The position numbers and the translations under genes were made by a program. A DNA stretch of 46,290 nt. Source: DATARH01 sp036264235. Its GTDB lineage: Bacteria > Pseudomonadota > Alphaproteobacteria > ATCC43930 > CGMCC-115725. The notes beneath the pieces are model-generated. The model saw nothing but the letters and a program-made list of their open reading frames with translations, had not been told where the DNA came from and did no database searches. The DNA lies in NCBI GenBank assembly GCA_036264235.1, contig DATARH010000272.1:1-46290 (forward strand), read 5' to 3'. Positions 16,141 to 24,505 of this stretch are shown piece by piece (positions within the stretch are counted from its first letter, which is position 1; every line of letters begins with the position of its first letter).

Positions 16141-16200
16141 GCCGGGATCCATCCTTCAGCAACATGAAAGTTGATTGATGGTCCCGGCTTTCGCCGGGAC
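16141..16200. repeat. Palindromic intergenic element after the selenoprotein gene
   Basis: GCCGGGATCCAT (16141-16152) is matched in inverted orientation by ATGGTCCCGGC (16178-16188), and the right end also forms a perfect 7-bp hairpin GTCCCGG-CTTTCG-CCGGGAC (16181-16200). The wording CCCGGCTTTCGCCGGGA is typical of dispersed alphaproteobacterial intergenic repeats. It may also act as the 3' end of the operon transcript, although no T-run follows. Confidence 0.65.
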
Positions 16201-16260
16201 GACAATTTCTCGCGTGGCGCGTTTCGCTGCCTCCGGTTGTTCACTCGGATGGAGGCGTGA

Positions 16261-16422
16261 ATGAGACGAACCGATGCAGCGATCGGCGGCGGGATCGCGG
16301 GGATCGCCGCGATTGGATTGTGGAAGGTGATCGACTGGATCGTCGATCCGCATTTCGTGACCGGCGCGATTACCGGCTGGTACCTGCACAGCGGCTGGGA
16401 CGCGCTGAAGCGGCTGTTTTGA
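16261..16422 (+). CDS. Small 53-residue membrane-associated peptide, hypothetical
   Basis: Below usual annotation length. The ATG is preceded by GGAGG at 16251-16255, five bases away, a near-ideal ribosome site. The peptide has a Gly/Ala/Ile-rich stretch GGGIAGIAAIGLWKVIDWIV, plausible as one membrane segment, then a short tail with HSGWDALKRLF. No family is recognised. It lies between the repeat element and the aldolase gene and could be the first gene of that transcript. The case rests on the ribosome site and a protein-like composition. Confidence 0.5.
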   Translation: MRRTDAAIGGGIAGIAAIGLWKVIDWIVDPHFVTGAITGWYLHSGWDALKRLF

Positions 16423-16523
16423 AGCCATGTTCCGGGGCGACGCGCCGTTCAGCGGCGAGCGTTGACCCGGCGGCGACGGAAATGCTTACTTCGGGAACGG
16501 AAATCCAGCAGGGGATCGCTCGT

Positions 16524-17309
16524 ATGCAGGTCAACAACCCGGCGCGCGCCCGGCTCGAATGCGGCGAACTGTCGCTCGGAGTCGGGGTGCGCGCGGCGCG
16601 CACCGTCGACATCGCCAAGATGATGAAGAGCTGCGGTTACGACTGGCTGTTCATCGACCTCGAACACGGCACGATGTCACTGGAATTTGCTTCGACGATT
16701 GCGGTCGCCGCGCTCGACACCGGTATCGCGCCGATCGTGCGGGTGCCGTTCATGCAGCACCATATGGCGACGCGCGCGCTCGACGGCGGCGCGCTCGGCA
16801 TCGTGATGCCGCATGTCGATACGCCGGAGCAGGCGCGCGAGATCGCCGATCATTTGAAATATCCGCCGATGGGGCATCGCTCGGTTGCCGGCGGTCAGGC
16901 GATTTTCGACTTCAAGCCGATGAAGATCGCCGAGCTGATCGCCGAGTCGAACGCAGCAACGCTGGTGGTGGTGATGCTGGAAACCCCGACCGCGATCGCC
17001 AATGCCGACAAGATCGCCGCGGTGCCGGGCATCGATGTCCTGCTGATCGGCACCAACGACCTGGCCGCCGAAATGGGCATCCCCGGCGAGTTCGGTCACG
17101 AGCGCATCGCCGCTGCCTACGAGACGGTGATCGCCGCTTGCAAAAAAAATGGCAAATGGTCCGGGATGGGCGGCGTCTACAACCAGCCGCTGCTCGGCAA
17201 ATATGTCGGCATGGGCATTCAGATGGTGCTGGCCGGCAACGATGTCGGCTTCCTGATGGCGGCGGGCCAAGCTCGCGCCGAGGAAATGCGCCACGTAGGG
17301 AGAAGGTAA
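16524..17309 (+). CDS. HpcH/HpaI-family 2-keto-3-deoxy acid aldolase
   Basis: A class II, metal-dependent pyruvate aldolase of about 261 residues. It has FIDLEHGTMS with the catalytic His, IVRVPFMQ with the substrate Arg, VVVMLETPTAIANAD with a metal-binding Glu, and GIDVLLIGTNDLAAEMG. Family members split 2-keto-3-deoxy sugar acids or 4-hydroxy-2-ketoheptanedioate; the substrate is not evident here. I start at the ATG giving MQVNNPARARLE, preceded by AGGGG; an ATG at 16482 would add 14 residues. The stop overlaps the start of the SDR gene (TAATG), so aldolase and dehydrogenase are likely one pathway. Confidence 0.88.
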   Translation: MQVNNPARARLECGELSLGVGVRAARTVDIAKMMKSCGYDWLFIDLEHGTMSLEFASTIAVAALDTGIAPIVRVPFMQHHMATRALDGGALGIVMPHVDTPEQAREIADHLKYPPMGHRSVAGGQAIFDFKPMKIAELIAESNAATLVVVMLETPTAIANADKIAAVPGIDVLLIGTNDLAAEMGIPGEFGHERIAAAYETVIAACKKNGKWSGMGGVYNQPLLGKYVGMGIQMVLAGNDVGFLMAAGQARAEEMRHVGRR

Positions 17310-18070
17310 TGGCCGAAGCACAAGCGCTCGCCGGCAAGGTCGCGATCGTCACCGGCGCCGGCAAGAACATCGGCAAGGCAATTGCCGTGGCGCTCGCCGA
17401 GCACGGCGCCGCGGTGATCGTCAACGGCCGCGGCGACCGTGCGATCATCGAAGAGACCGCGAAGGAGATCCGCGCCGCCGGCGGCCGGGCGATCCCGGTC
17501 CTCGCCGATGTCTCGAAAGCGGACCAGGTCGCGACCATGGTCGAGGCGGCGGTCAAGGAATTCGGCGGCGTCGACATTGCGGTCAACAATGCCGGGCTGC
17601 GACGCCAGACACCGTTCCTGCAGATGACTCTGGAGGAGTGGCACGAGATCTTGTCGGTCGCGCTCGATGGTGCCTTTACCCTGGCAAAAGCGACCGCGCC
17701 GGAGATGATCAAGCGCGGCGGCGGCAGCATAATCGGGCTGTCCGGCATCTCGCATCACGCCGGCGCCAGCGAGCGGGTGCATGTCAATGCCTCGAAGGCC
17801 GGCCTCGAAGGCTTTATTCGCGGCTTGGCGATCGAGCTGGCGCCGCACAACATCACGGCCAATTGCGTGGCCCCGGGGTCGATCGACACCGTGCGCGGCG
17901 CCTCCGCAGGCGGCCCGCACGGCCGCACCTTGAGCCGCGAAATACCGGCCGGGCGACAGGGCAAACCGGAAGAGATCGCGGCGATGGTGCGCTTCCTCGC
18001 AGGGCCGGAGGGCCGCTATGTCACCGGCCAGACGATCCACGTGAACGGCGGGATGTTTTTCGGGAAGTAG
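17309..18070 (+). CDS. Short-chain dehydrogenase/reductase family protein lacking the usual catalytic Tyr
   Basis: A 253-residue SDR with the dinucleotide motif TGAGKNIGKAIA, the NNAG motif (VNNAGLRRQ), a Ser in SIIGLSGISHH and the C-terminal GRYVTGQTIHVNGG. Where classical SDRs have Y-x-x-x-K the sequence is VHVNASKAG, so the position four before the Lys is Val, with His before it. The same AHV-x-x-x-K pattern is, as I recall, seen in a subfamily of SDRs, so this may be a family trait rather than a mutation. Activity could be altered or use the His. It is coupled to the aldolase, and its 3' end overlaps the convergent TPR gene by 50 bases. Confidence 0.88.
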   Translation: MAEAQALAGKVAIVTGAGKNIGKAIAVALAEHGAAVIVNGRGDRAIIEETAKEIRAAGGRAIPVLADVSKADQVATMVEAAVKEFGGVDIAVNNAGLRRQTPFLQMTLEEWHEILSVALDGAFTLAKATAPEMIKRGGGSIIGLSGISHHAGASERVHVNASKAGLEGFIRGLAIELAPHNITANCVAPGSIDTVRGASAGGPHGRTLSREIPAGRQGKPEEIAAMVRFLAGPEGRYVTGQTIHVNGGMFFGK

Positions 18071-19286
18071 CGCCGGCGGCTTCGGTCAGACGCAGCTCCG
18101 CCTCATGGAGCCGCAGGGCCAATTCAGCCTCGGCGGGAAAACGCTGCTGGGCCTCCCGCCAGCGTTCTGCCGCCTCGGGCCAGCGCCGCCCGGCTTCGGC
18201 CACACGGGCGGCGGCGGCGAATGGCAGCGGAGTGTCGGGAAATCGCTGACCGGCCTCGGCGACAAGCGCTTCCGCTTCGTCGAAGCGACCGGCCTTGGCC
18301 AGCGCCTCGGCGGCGATCGCATAGGCCGGCACATGATCGGGCAGGCGCCCGCGCACCATTTCCCAGCGCCGCACCGCCTCCGGCCAGTCGCGGGTGTCGT
18401 GGGCAATCCAGGCGTGCTCGACGTAGGGTTCGGGGCTTGCCGGCAGACGCTGCATCGCTTCGGCAATGATCGCCTGGGCTTCGTCGAACCGGTGCAGCTG
18501 CCGCAGCGCCTGCGCAGCGCCGCAATAGCCGTCGACCGCGTCCGGATAGCGCCGCCGCACCACCTCCCAGCGCCGCACCGCCTCCGGCCAATCGCGGCGG
18601 TGGTTGGCGCTCCAGCCGTGCGCGACGATGGCGGCCTGTTCCTCCGGGAAGCGGGTGACCGCGTCGGCAAGCAGCGCCTCGGCCTCCGCGAACCGGCCCT
18701 GTTCGCGCAGCGCGGCCGCACCGCCGACATAGCCGGCGGGCTGATCGGGCAGATGCGAGCGCAGCACCTCCCAGCGTTCGGCCGCCGCCCGCCAATCGGC
18801 ACGCTCGGCGGCGGCCACTGCATATTCAAAGCGCAGCCGCCCCTCATCCGGGAAGTGCTCGAGCGCGGCGGCCAACACCAGCTCGGCCTCGGCAGTGCGG
18901 CCGAGCGCCCGCAACGCGACGACGCCGAGCGAATAGCCCATTGCCTCCTGTGGAAAGCGGGCCCGAATGCGCCCCCAACGCTGCGCCGCGACGGCCCAGT
19001 CGCCGCGCCCGTGCGGCAGGGCCGCCCAGCCGACCCACGGGCCGGAATCATGCGGGAAGCGCTCGATCGCCTGACCGAGCAGCGCCTCGGCATCGTCGAA
19101 CCGGCCCAGTTCGCGCAGCGCAACCGCGGCGCCGATATAGCCCGCGGTCTGGTCCGGGAAGCTGCGCCGGGCCAGGTTCCAGCGCTCCAGCGCCTGAGGC
19201 CAATCTTTCTGCGCCTCCGCCTCGCCAGCAAAAGCGAAGGTTCGCGCGGCCAGTTCAGCCGGGGTGGGCGAGGATGTTTCGGCCAT
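18021..19286 (-). CDS. Tetratricopeptide-repeat protein
   Basis: A 421-residue protein made almost entirely of about eleven 34-residue TPR-like units, each built on the theme W-P-E-A-(V/L)-R-R-W-E and G-R-F-D-E-A-E-A-L-(L/V)-A-E-A, with FP and Y/G at the turn. These form a superhelix for protein binding. There is no signal peptide or catalytic domain. The tail is basic and low in complexity (SRKTSRRSRGSSGR) and is encoded within the overlap with the SDR gene. Similar repeats occur fused to sugar transferases in this group, but none is fused here. It is divergent from the glucoamylase gene. Confidence 0.85.
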   Translation of the reverse strand: MAETSSPTPAELAARTFAFAGEAEAQKDWPQALERWNLARRSFPDQTAGYIGAAVALRELGRFDDAEALLGQAIERFPHDSGPWVGWAALPHGRGDWAVAAQRWGRIRARFPQEAMGYSLGVVALRALGRTAEAELVLAAALEHFPDEGRLRFEYAVAAAERADWRAAAERWEVLRSHLPDQPAGYVGGAAALREQGRFAEAEALLADAVTRFPEEQAAIVAHGWSANHRRDWPEAVRRWEVVRRRYPDAVDGYCGAAQALRQLHRFDEAQAIIAEAMQRLPASPEPYVEHAWIAHDTRDWPEAVRRWEMVRGRLPDHVPAYAIAAEALAKAGRFDEAEALVAEAGQRFPDTPLPFAAAARVAEAGRRWPEAAERWREAQQRFPAEAELALRLHEAELRLTEAAGATSRKTSRRSRGSSGR

Positions 19287-19557
19287 AGACGGAACTAAGG
19301 TGTGTACTCATAGAGAAATGGGCGCAACCTGCGGGCGGACACCCGCGACGCCCCCTGAAGCCACCTCGACACAGATCAACGCGCCATCGCGGCGATTTCG
19401 ACCCTAAAATATCCCACGCGGGCTCGGGCTCCTAAACCGAAGCGGCGACAGAGCGGACTGGTGCAAAACTGTCGCCTTTATCTTCCTGTTTAGACAATGT
19501 GCTGCGCTCCATACGCAGCAGCATTGCATCATCCGATCCGGCATATCGGCACTCTGT

Positions 19558-21945
19558 ATGGCGATACCGATCGATCCGAACGAGCCCGGCCATGCCCCCG
19601 GCAAGCCGGGAATCCCGCCGACCTGGGCGAGCAGCGCCAAGGACGTGGTCGGCTGCGCGTTGGGGCCGTCGCGGCTGTGGTTCACGATCGGTTTCGGCAT
19701 CGTCAACGAGGTCTACTACCCGCGGGTCGACATCCCACAAATCCGTGACCTCGGCTTTATCGTCGGCGGGCCCGAGGGGTTCTGGTCCGAGGTTAAGCGC
19801 AACGCCAATTACCGGCTGCGGCCGGTCGCGCCAGGGGCGGCGGCCGCCGAAATCCGGCACGAGCACCCGCGCTACGTGCTGCAATTGCGGATCACGCCCG
19901 ACCCGCAACGCGACGTGCTGCTCATCGAGTGCGCGCTCGACGGCGACCCGGAGTTGCGCCTCTACGTGCTGCTGGCGCCGCATCTCGGCGCCACCGGCTT
20001 CGGCAACGCCGCGGTCGCCGAGCAGCACCGTGGACGGCGGCTGCTATGGGCGGAGCAGGGGCCGTTCGGTTTGGCCCTCGCCGCGGTCGACGAGGACCAG
20101 CGCGACGCCTTCAGCCGGATCAGCGCCGGGTATGTCGGGTTCAGCGACGGCTGGCAGGATTTTGCGCGCAATGGTGCGATGACCTGGGAATACGAGATCG
20201 CCGGGCCCGGCAATGTCGCGCTGATCGGGGAGCTGCAGCGCCGCGCGGTGCTGGCGCTCGGCTTCGGCAGCAGTGCCGAGGCGGCGGCGACGCTGGCGCT
20301 GTCGAGCCTGATGCAACCGTTCGCGACGGTGCTGCGGCAGCAGATCGCCGATTGGGAAACGTGGCAGGCGCGCTGCTTCGCCAGCGCCGGAATACAGCTG
20401 CGCGGCCCGGTCGACGCGATGAAGTCGATACGCGAACAGGTGCTGCACTCCTCGATCGTGCTGCGTGCCCATCTCGACAAAACCTATCCCGGCGCCATGG
20501 TCGCGAGCCTCAGCATCCCATGGGGCGACAGCGGCAACCAGCGCAGCGGCTATCACCTGGTGTGGCCGCGCGACCTCGTCGAATGCGCCGGCGGGCTGCT
20601 GGCGATCGGCGGTGAGGACGAGGCGGTCGACACATTGCGGTATCTGATCGCAACGCAGAACGAAGACGGGCATTGGCACCAGAACCAATGGCTCGGCGGT
20701 ACCCCGTTCTGGGTCGGCATCCAGCTCGACGAAACCGCATTTCCGGTGCTGCTCGCGGCCACCCTCGCCGACCGCGACCGCCTGCGCGGCATCGCGGTCG
20801 AGGACATGGTCCGCCGGGCGCTCGGCTTTATTGCCCGCACCGGCCCCTCGACAAAGCAGGACCGCTGGGAGGAGAACGAGGGCATCAACCCGTTCACGCT
20901 GGCGGTGACGATCGCGGCGCTGGTCGCGGGCGCCGAATTGCTGCCGGCGCCGGCGCGCGACTGGGCGCTGGCGTTGGCCGATTTCTGGAATTCTCGGATC
21001 GAGGATTGGGCGACCGTCGCCGACACGCCGCTGGCGCAGCGCTTCGGTATTTCCGGCTACTATCCGCGCGTGTTGCCGCCGCTGATTCTGTTCGATCACG
21101 CAGCGGCCTACGCGCTGGTGCCGATCCGCAACCGCGGCGACCATGCGGCACCGCCGGCCGAAGAACAGGTCGGCACCGAATTTCTGCAGCTGGTCCGCTT
21201 CGGCTTGCGCAAAGCCGAGGATCCGCTGGTCCTGGCGTCGCTCAAGATCGCCGATGCGCTGCTGAAAACCGACACGCCGAACGGCCCGGTGTGGCACCGC
21301 TATAGCGGCGACGGCTATGGCGAGCATGATGACGGCGCGGCGTTTGACGGTACGGGCCGCGGTCGCGGCTGGCCGCTGTTAACCGGCGAGCGTGGCCATT
21401 ACGAGCTTTGCGCCGGCAATGACCCGTTGCCGTATCTACAGGCAATGGCCGCAATGGCAAGCCCCGGCGGTATGATCCCGGAACAGGTCTGGGATAGCGA
21501 TCCGATCCCCGCACGGCGGCTCTTTCCCGGACAGGCGAGCGGCTCAGCGATGCCGCTCGCCTGGGCCCATGCCGAATTCGTCAAGCTCATAGTATCGCGC
21601 GAGCTCGGTCACCCGTTCGACCGGCCGGCGGCGGTGTGGCGCCGCTATGGCGGCGAGCGGCCGAAGGCAAGTCACGCGTTCTGGTGGCAGCACGTGGCGA
21701 TTGCCACCGTGCCAGCCGGTGCCAGCCTCGCCGTCGCCCTCGACGAGCCGGCGACAGTGCATTGGAGTGCGGACGGATGGATATCGTCGGCCGATATCGC
21801 GACGAGCGACAGCGGACTCGGCTTTCAGATCGGGGTGATCGACACCAAGGCGCTGCCGTCCGGCGGCCGCATCGAATTCACTTGGCGCGGCGCAGGCGGC
21901 GAATGGCACGGCCGCAACGAAGCGGTGACGATTGCTGCGGCCTAA
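19558..21945 (+). CDS. Glycoside hydrolase family 15 glucoamylase-like enzyme
   Basis: A 795-residue inverting glucosidase that releases glucose from alpha-glucans such as starch or glycogen ends. The N-terminal beta-domain, starting PGKPGIPPTWASSAKD, leads to the alpha/alpha barrel with IPWGDSGNQRSGYHLVWPRD. The catalytic pair is probably the Glu residues in RWEENEGINPFT (acid) and GGMIPEQVWD (base). Length and layout fit bacterial glucoamylases with an N-terminal glucodextranase-type domain. No signal peptide is seen, so it may be cytoplasmic. The stop overlaps the convergent deacetylase gene by four bases. Confidence 0.93.
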   Translation: MAIPIDPNEPGHAPGKPGIPPTWASSAKDVVGCALGPSRLWFTIGFGIVNEVYYPRVDIPQIRDLGFIVGGPEGFWSEVKRNANYRLRPVAPGAAAAEIRHEHPRYVLQLRITPDPQRDVLLIECALDGDPELRLYVLLAPHLGATGFGNAAVAEQHRGRRLLWAEQGPFGLALAAVDEDQRDAFSRISAGYVGFSDGWQDFARNGAMTWEYEIAGPGNVALIGELQRRAVLALGFGSSAEAAATLALSSLMQPFATVLRQQIADWETWQARCFASAGIQLRGPVDAMKSIREQVLHSSIVLRAHLDKTYPGAMVASLSIPWGDSGNQRSGYHLVWPRDLVECAGGLLAIGGEDEAVDTLRYLIATQNEDGHWHQNQWLGGTPFWVGIQLDETAFPVLLAATLADRDRLRGIAVEDMVRRALGFIARTGPSTKQDRWEENEGINPFTLAVTIAALVAGAELLPAPARDWALALADFWNSRIEDWATVADTPLAQRFGISGYYPRVLPPLILFDHAAAYALVPIRNRGDHAAPPAEEQVGTEFLQLVRFGLRKAEDPLVLASLKIADALLKTDTPNGPVWHRYSGDGYGEHDDGAAFDGTGRGRGWPLLTGERGHYELCAGNDPLPYLQAMAAMASPGGMIPEQVWDSDPIPARRLFPGQASGSAMPLAWAHAEFVKLIVSRELGHPFDRPAAVWRRYGGERPKASHAFWWQHVAIATVPAGASLAVALDEPATVHWSADGWISSADIATSDSGLGFQIGVIDTKALPSGGRIEFTWRGAGGEWHGRNEAVTIAAA

Positions 21946-22853
21946 GCGGTGAACGGGTGCTTCTGCATCCAATGCCGGGCGATGTCGATGCGGCGGGCGA
22001 ACCACACCTTGTCATGGCCGGCGGCGTAATCGATGAAGCGTTCGAGCGCGGCGGTGCGGCCCGGCCGCCCGACGAGCCGGCAATGCAGCCCGATTGACAT
22101 CATCCGCGGCCGCATCTCGCCCTCGCGGTACAGCACGTCGAATGAATCCTTCAAATAGGTGAAGAACTGATCGCCCGAGTTGAAGCCCTGCGGCGTGCCG
22201 AAGCGCATGTCGTTCGAGTCGAACGCATAGGGCACGATCAGCTGCGGCTTGCCGACGCTGGTATCCCAGTAAGGCAGATCGTCGGCGTAACTATCGGCGT
22301 TGTAAATGAAGCCGCCCTCCTCGGCGACCAAGCGCTTGGTATTCGGGCTGCAGCGCCCCTGATACCAGCCGAGCGGGCGTGAGCCGGTGGTACGGGTGTG
22401 GATTTCTACCGCTTTCGCGATATGGTCGCGTTCGACCGACTCGGCGACGAACTGGTAGTCGATCCAGCGGTAGCCGTGCGAGGCGATCTCCCAATCGGCG
22501 GCGAGCATGCCGGCGACCGCCGCCGGGTTTCGCTCGAGCGCCATCGCCACAGCGTAGACCGTGATCGGGATGCTGCGCGCGGTGAAGGTGCGGTGCAGCC
22601 GCCAAAATCCGGCGCGGCTGCCGTATTCGAACATAGACTCGATGTTCATGTTGCGCATGCCGGGGACCGGCTGCGCGCCGATCCATTCGGTCAGGAACGC
22701 TTCAGCGGCAGGGTCGCCGTGGAAGATCGCGTTCTCGCCGCCCTCCTCGTAATTCATCACGAACTGCACCGCGATACGGGCGCCACCCGGCCATTGCGCA
22801 TCGGGCGGCGTCGCGCCGTAGCCGACCAGATCGCGCGGATAGGGCGTCGTCAT
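21942..22853 (-). CDS. Polysaccharide deacetylase-family protein, PuuE allantoinase-like
   Basis: A 303-residue NodB-fold hydrolase. It starts MTTPYPRDLVGYGATPPDAQ and contains VQFVMNYEEGGE, SMFEYGSRAGFWR, ASHGYRWIDYQ and the C-terminal MSIGLHCRLVGRPGR. These are PuuE features, an allantoinase that opens allantoin without the usual amidohydrolase metal site. No other ureide gene lies nearby, so the substrate is uncertain. The start ATG follows a GAGGGGG site; earlier in-frame residues look antisense. A flavin oxidase gene ends 28 bases upstream on the same strand. Confidence 0.85.
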   Translation of the reverse strand: MTTPYPRDLVGYGATPPDAQWPGGARIAVQFVMNYEEGGENAIFHGDPAAEAFLTEWIGAQPVPGMRNMNIESMFEYGSRAGFWRLHRTFTARSIPITVYAVAMALERNPAAVAGMLAADWEIASHGYRWIDYQFVAESVERDHIAKAVEIHTRTTGSRPLGWYQGRCSPNTKRLVAEEGGFIYNADSYADDLPYWDTSVGKPQLIVPYAFDSNDMRFGTPQGFNSGDQFFTYLKDSFDVLYREGEMRPRMMSIGLHCRLVGRPGRTAALERFIDYAAGHDKVWFARRIDIARHWMQKHPFTA

Positions 22854-22881
22854 TGCTCGTCCCCCTCTTCGGCAGCATCTC

Positions 22882-24291
22882 TCAGCGAGTTTCGGCCGAG
22901 TGCAGGCGCACGAGCAAGTCCGGGGCCAATTCCGCGATGTTCCGCACGCCGAGCAGCCCGAGATCGCGGTCGGTCTCCTGGCGCAGGATGTCGAGCGACC
23001 GTTTCGCGCCGGCGCGTCCGGCCGCCGCGACACCGTAAAGGATCGCGCGGCCGGCCAACACCGCATCGGCACCGAGCGCGACGGCTTTCACGATGTCGGT
23101 GCCGCGCCGGATGCCGCCATCGACCAGGATCGCGATGCGATCGCCGACGGCCCGCCTGGCGTCCGGCAGCAGATCGAGCGGCGCCACCGCCCAATCGAGC
23201 TGCCGCCCGCCATGGTTCGAGATCGCTACCGCATCGGCGCCGAGCCCGGCGGCGCGCACGACATCCTCGACGCAGAGCAGGCCCTTGACGATCAGCTTGC
23301 GCGGCCAGCGCTCGCGGATGCGGGCGAGCGTGTCCCAAGTCAGCGCCTGGTCCATTTCGGAGCGGATCCAACGAGCGCTGTCGAAAAACCGGCGCCGGTC
23401 GGCGGGCGCGAATTCGACGACGTTGTCGAATCGCGGCATGCCATGCGTCAGAAGTCCGGCCGCGAGCCAACCCGGGTGCATCAGCGCGTCGAGTTTGGCG
23501 GCCCAGCTCAGCGATTTCGGGCCGGCCATCGTGCGCTCGTGCCATTCGCGGTTGCCGTAGACTTGCGCGTCGACGGTGACGACCAGCGCCTCGCACCCGG
23601 TGTCGTAGGCACGGCGGATCAGCGTCTCGCGCACCTCATCAGGGCCGAACACATAAAGCTGCCACCAGTAGCGCAGGCCAGCCACATGCCCGACCCGTTC
23701 CATCCGGTCGTTCGACATCGTGCTCTGCGCATAAGGCACGCCGAATTCGGCGGCAGCCTCTGCGAGGCGGAGGTCGGCATGCGGCCAGAACAGGGCGTTG
23801 AGCCCCGTCGGGGCGACGACCAGCGGGATCGTCATCCGGCGGCCGAACAGAGCGGTCGAGCCATCGCGCTGTGACACATCGACCAGCGAGCGATGCACGA
23901 AGCGCCACTCCGCCAACGCGGCTTCGTTGCGCGCCAGCGTCGCTTCGTCCTCGGCGCCGGCTTCGAGGTATTCGAGGGCGAAGCGCGGCAGTCGGCGATG
24001 CGCCATCGCCCGCAGATCCTCGATCGTGACGGCGCGTTCGAGATCGTCGCCGCGATAGAACCGGCGGCGCGGATGGCCGCGCAGCACCGCCGGCGACACC
24101 GACGCCAGCGTCTTACCGGCCGGCGCCTGGGTCCGGATGCGGCGGCCGGCGAACGCGAGGGCGCCGCCCAGAGCGGCGCCGGCGGCGAACACCGCAAGGC
24201 CGCGCCATTTCGCCGGCTCCTCTTGCCGTTTTGGCCGCCGTCGTAACGGGGCGGGCGCGAAAATCGCCGGCCTGACCACGATGTCGCTCAT
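22882..24291 (-). CDS. FMN-dependent alpha-hydroxyacid dehydrogenase/oxidase with N-terminal membrane anchor
   Basis: A 469-residue member of the L-lactate dehydrogenase / glycolate oxidase family. The barrel runs from RRFYRGDDLERAVTIEDLR to the end, with the FMN segments VVAPTGLNALFWPHAD and QLYVFGP, the active-site His in ISNHGGRQLDW, and LVDGGIRRGTDIVKA. Unlike typical members it has some 75 extra N-terminal residues with a hydrophobic stretch GLAVFAAGAALGGALAFAG, preceded by positive residues, which suggests anchoring to the inner membrane. The substrate is likely a 2-hydroxy acid. Same strand as the PuuE-like gene. Confidence 0.9.
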   Translation of the reverse strand: MSDIVVRPAIFAPAPLRRRPKRQEEPAKWRGLAVFAAGAALGGALAFAGRRIRTQAPAGKTLASVSPAVLRGHPRRRFYRGDDLERAVTIEDLRAMAHRRLPRFALEYLEAGAEDEATLARNEAALAEWRFVHRSLVDVSQRDGSTALFGRRMTIPLVVAPTGLNALFWPHADLRLAEAAAEFGVPYAQSTMSNDRMERVGHVAGLRYWWQLYVFGPDEVRETLIRRAYDTGCEALVVTVDAQVYGNREWHERTMAGPKSLSWAAKLDALMHPGWLAAGLLTHGMPRFDNVVEFAPADRRRFFDSARWIRSEMDQALTWDTLARIRERWPRKLIVKGLLCVEDVVRAAGLGADAVAISNHGGRQLDWAVAPLDLLPDARRAVGDRIAILVDGGIRRGTDIVKAVALGADAVLAGRAILYGVAAAGRAGAKRSLDILRQETDRDLGLLGVRNIAELAPDLLVRLHSAETR

Positions 24292-24505
24292 CGCATGCTC
24301 CGCTCGTCAAGGCCCGCCGCGGGCAGGGCCTGCGCTTACAGAGACAACGCCGAACTCAGCCGGACGGCGCGGCGCGCGACCGGCTTGCGACCACCTAGAT
24401 CGCGGCGACGGGTTGAGCGGCGCGACCATCCGCCACACCGCGCCGACAGGCTTGTTGCAACGGTGTCGTCACCGGTGCCCGATGGTCTCCGGCGCCTGCG
24501 GCCTA

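Noticed and set aside
15608..16165. Minus-strand frame of 185 codons across the whole selenoprotein
   Set aside because: Antisense; composition lacks protein-like hydrophobic pattern, whereas the plus-strand frame has a family match on both sides of the UGA.
19287..19557. Promoter for the glucoamylase or the TPR gene
   Set aside because: The 271-base gap is AT-richer in part, but no convincing paired -35 and -10 boxes were found.
20044..21327. Minus-strand frame of 427 codons inside the glucoamylase
   Set aside because: Antisense to catalytic motifs of GH15; no ribosome site or domain.
24292..24505. Possible regulatory RNA or riboswitch between the FMN oxidase and HupE genes
   Set aside because: No recognisable nickel, cobalamin or other riboswitch core could be seen in the 214 bases.
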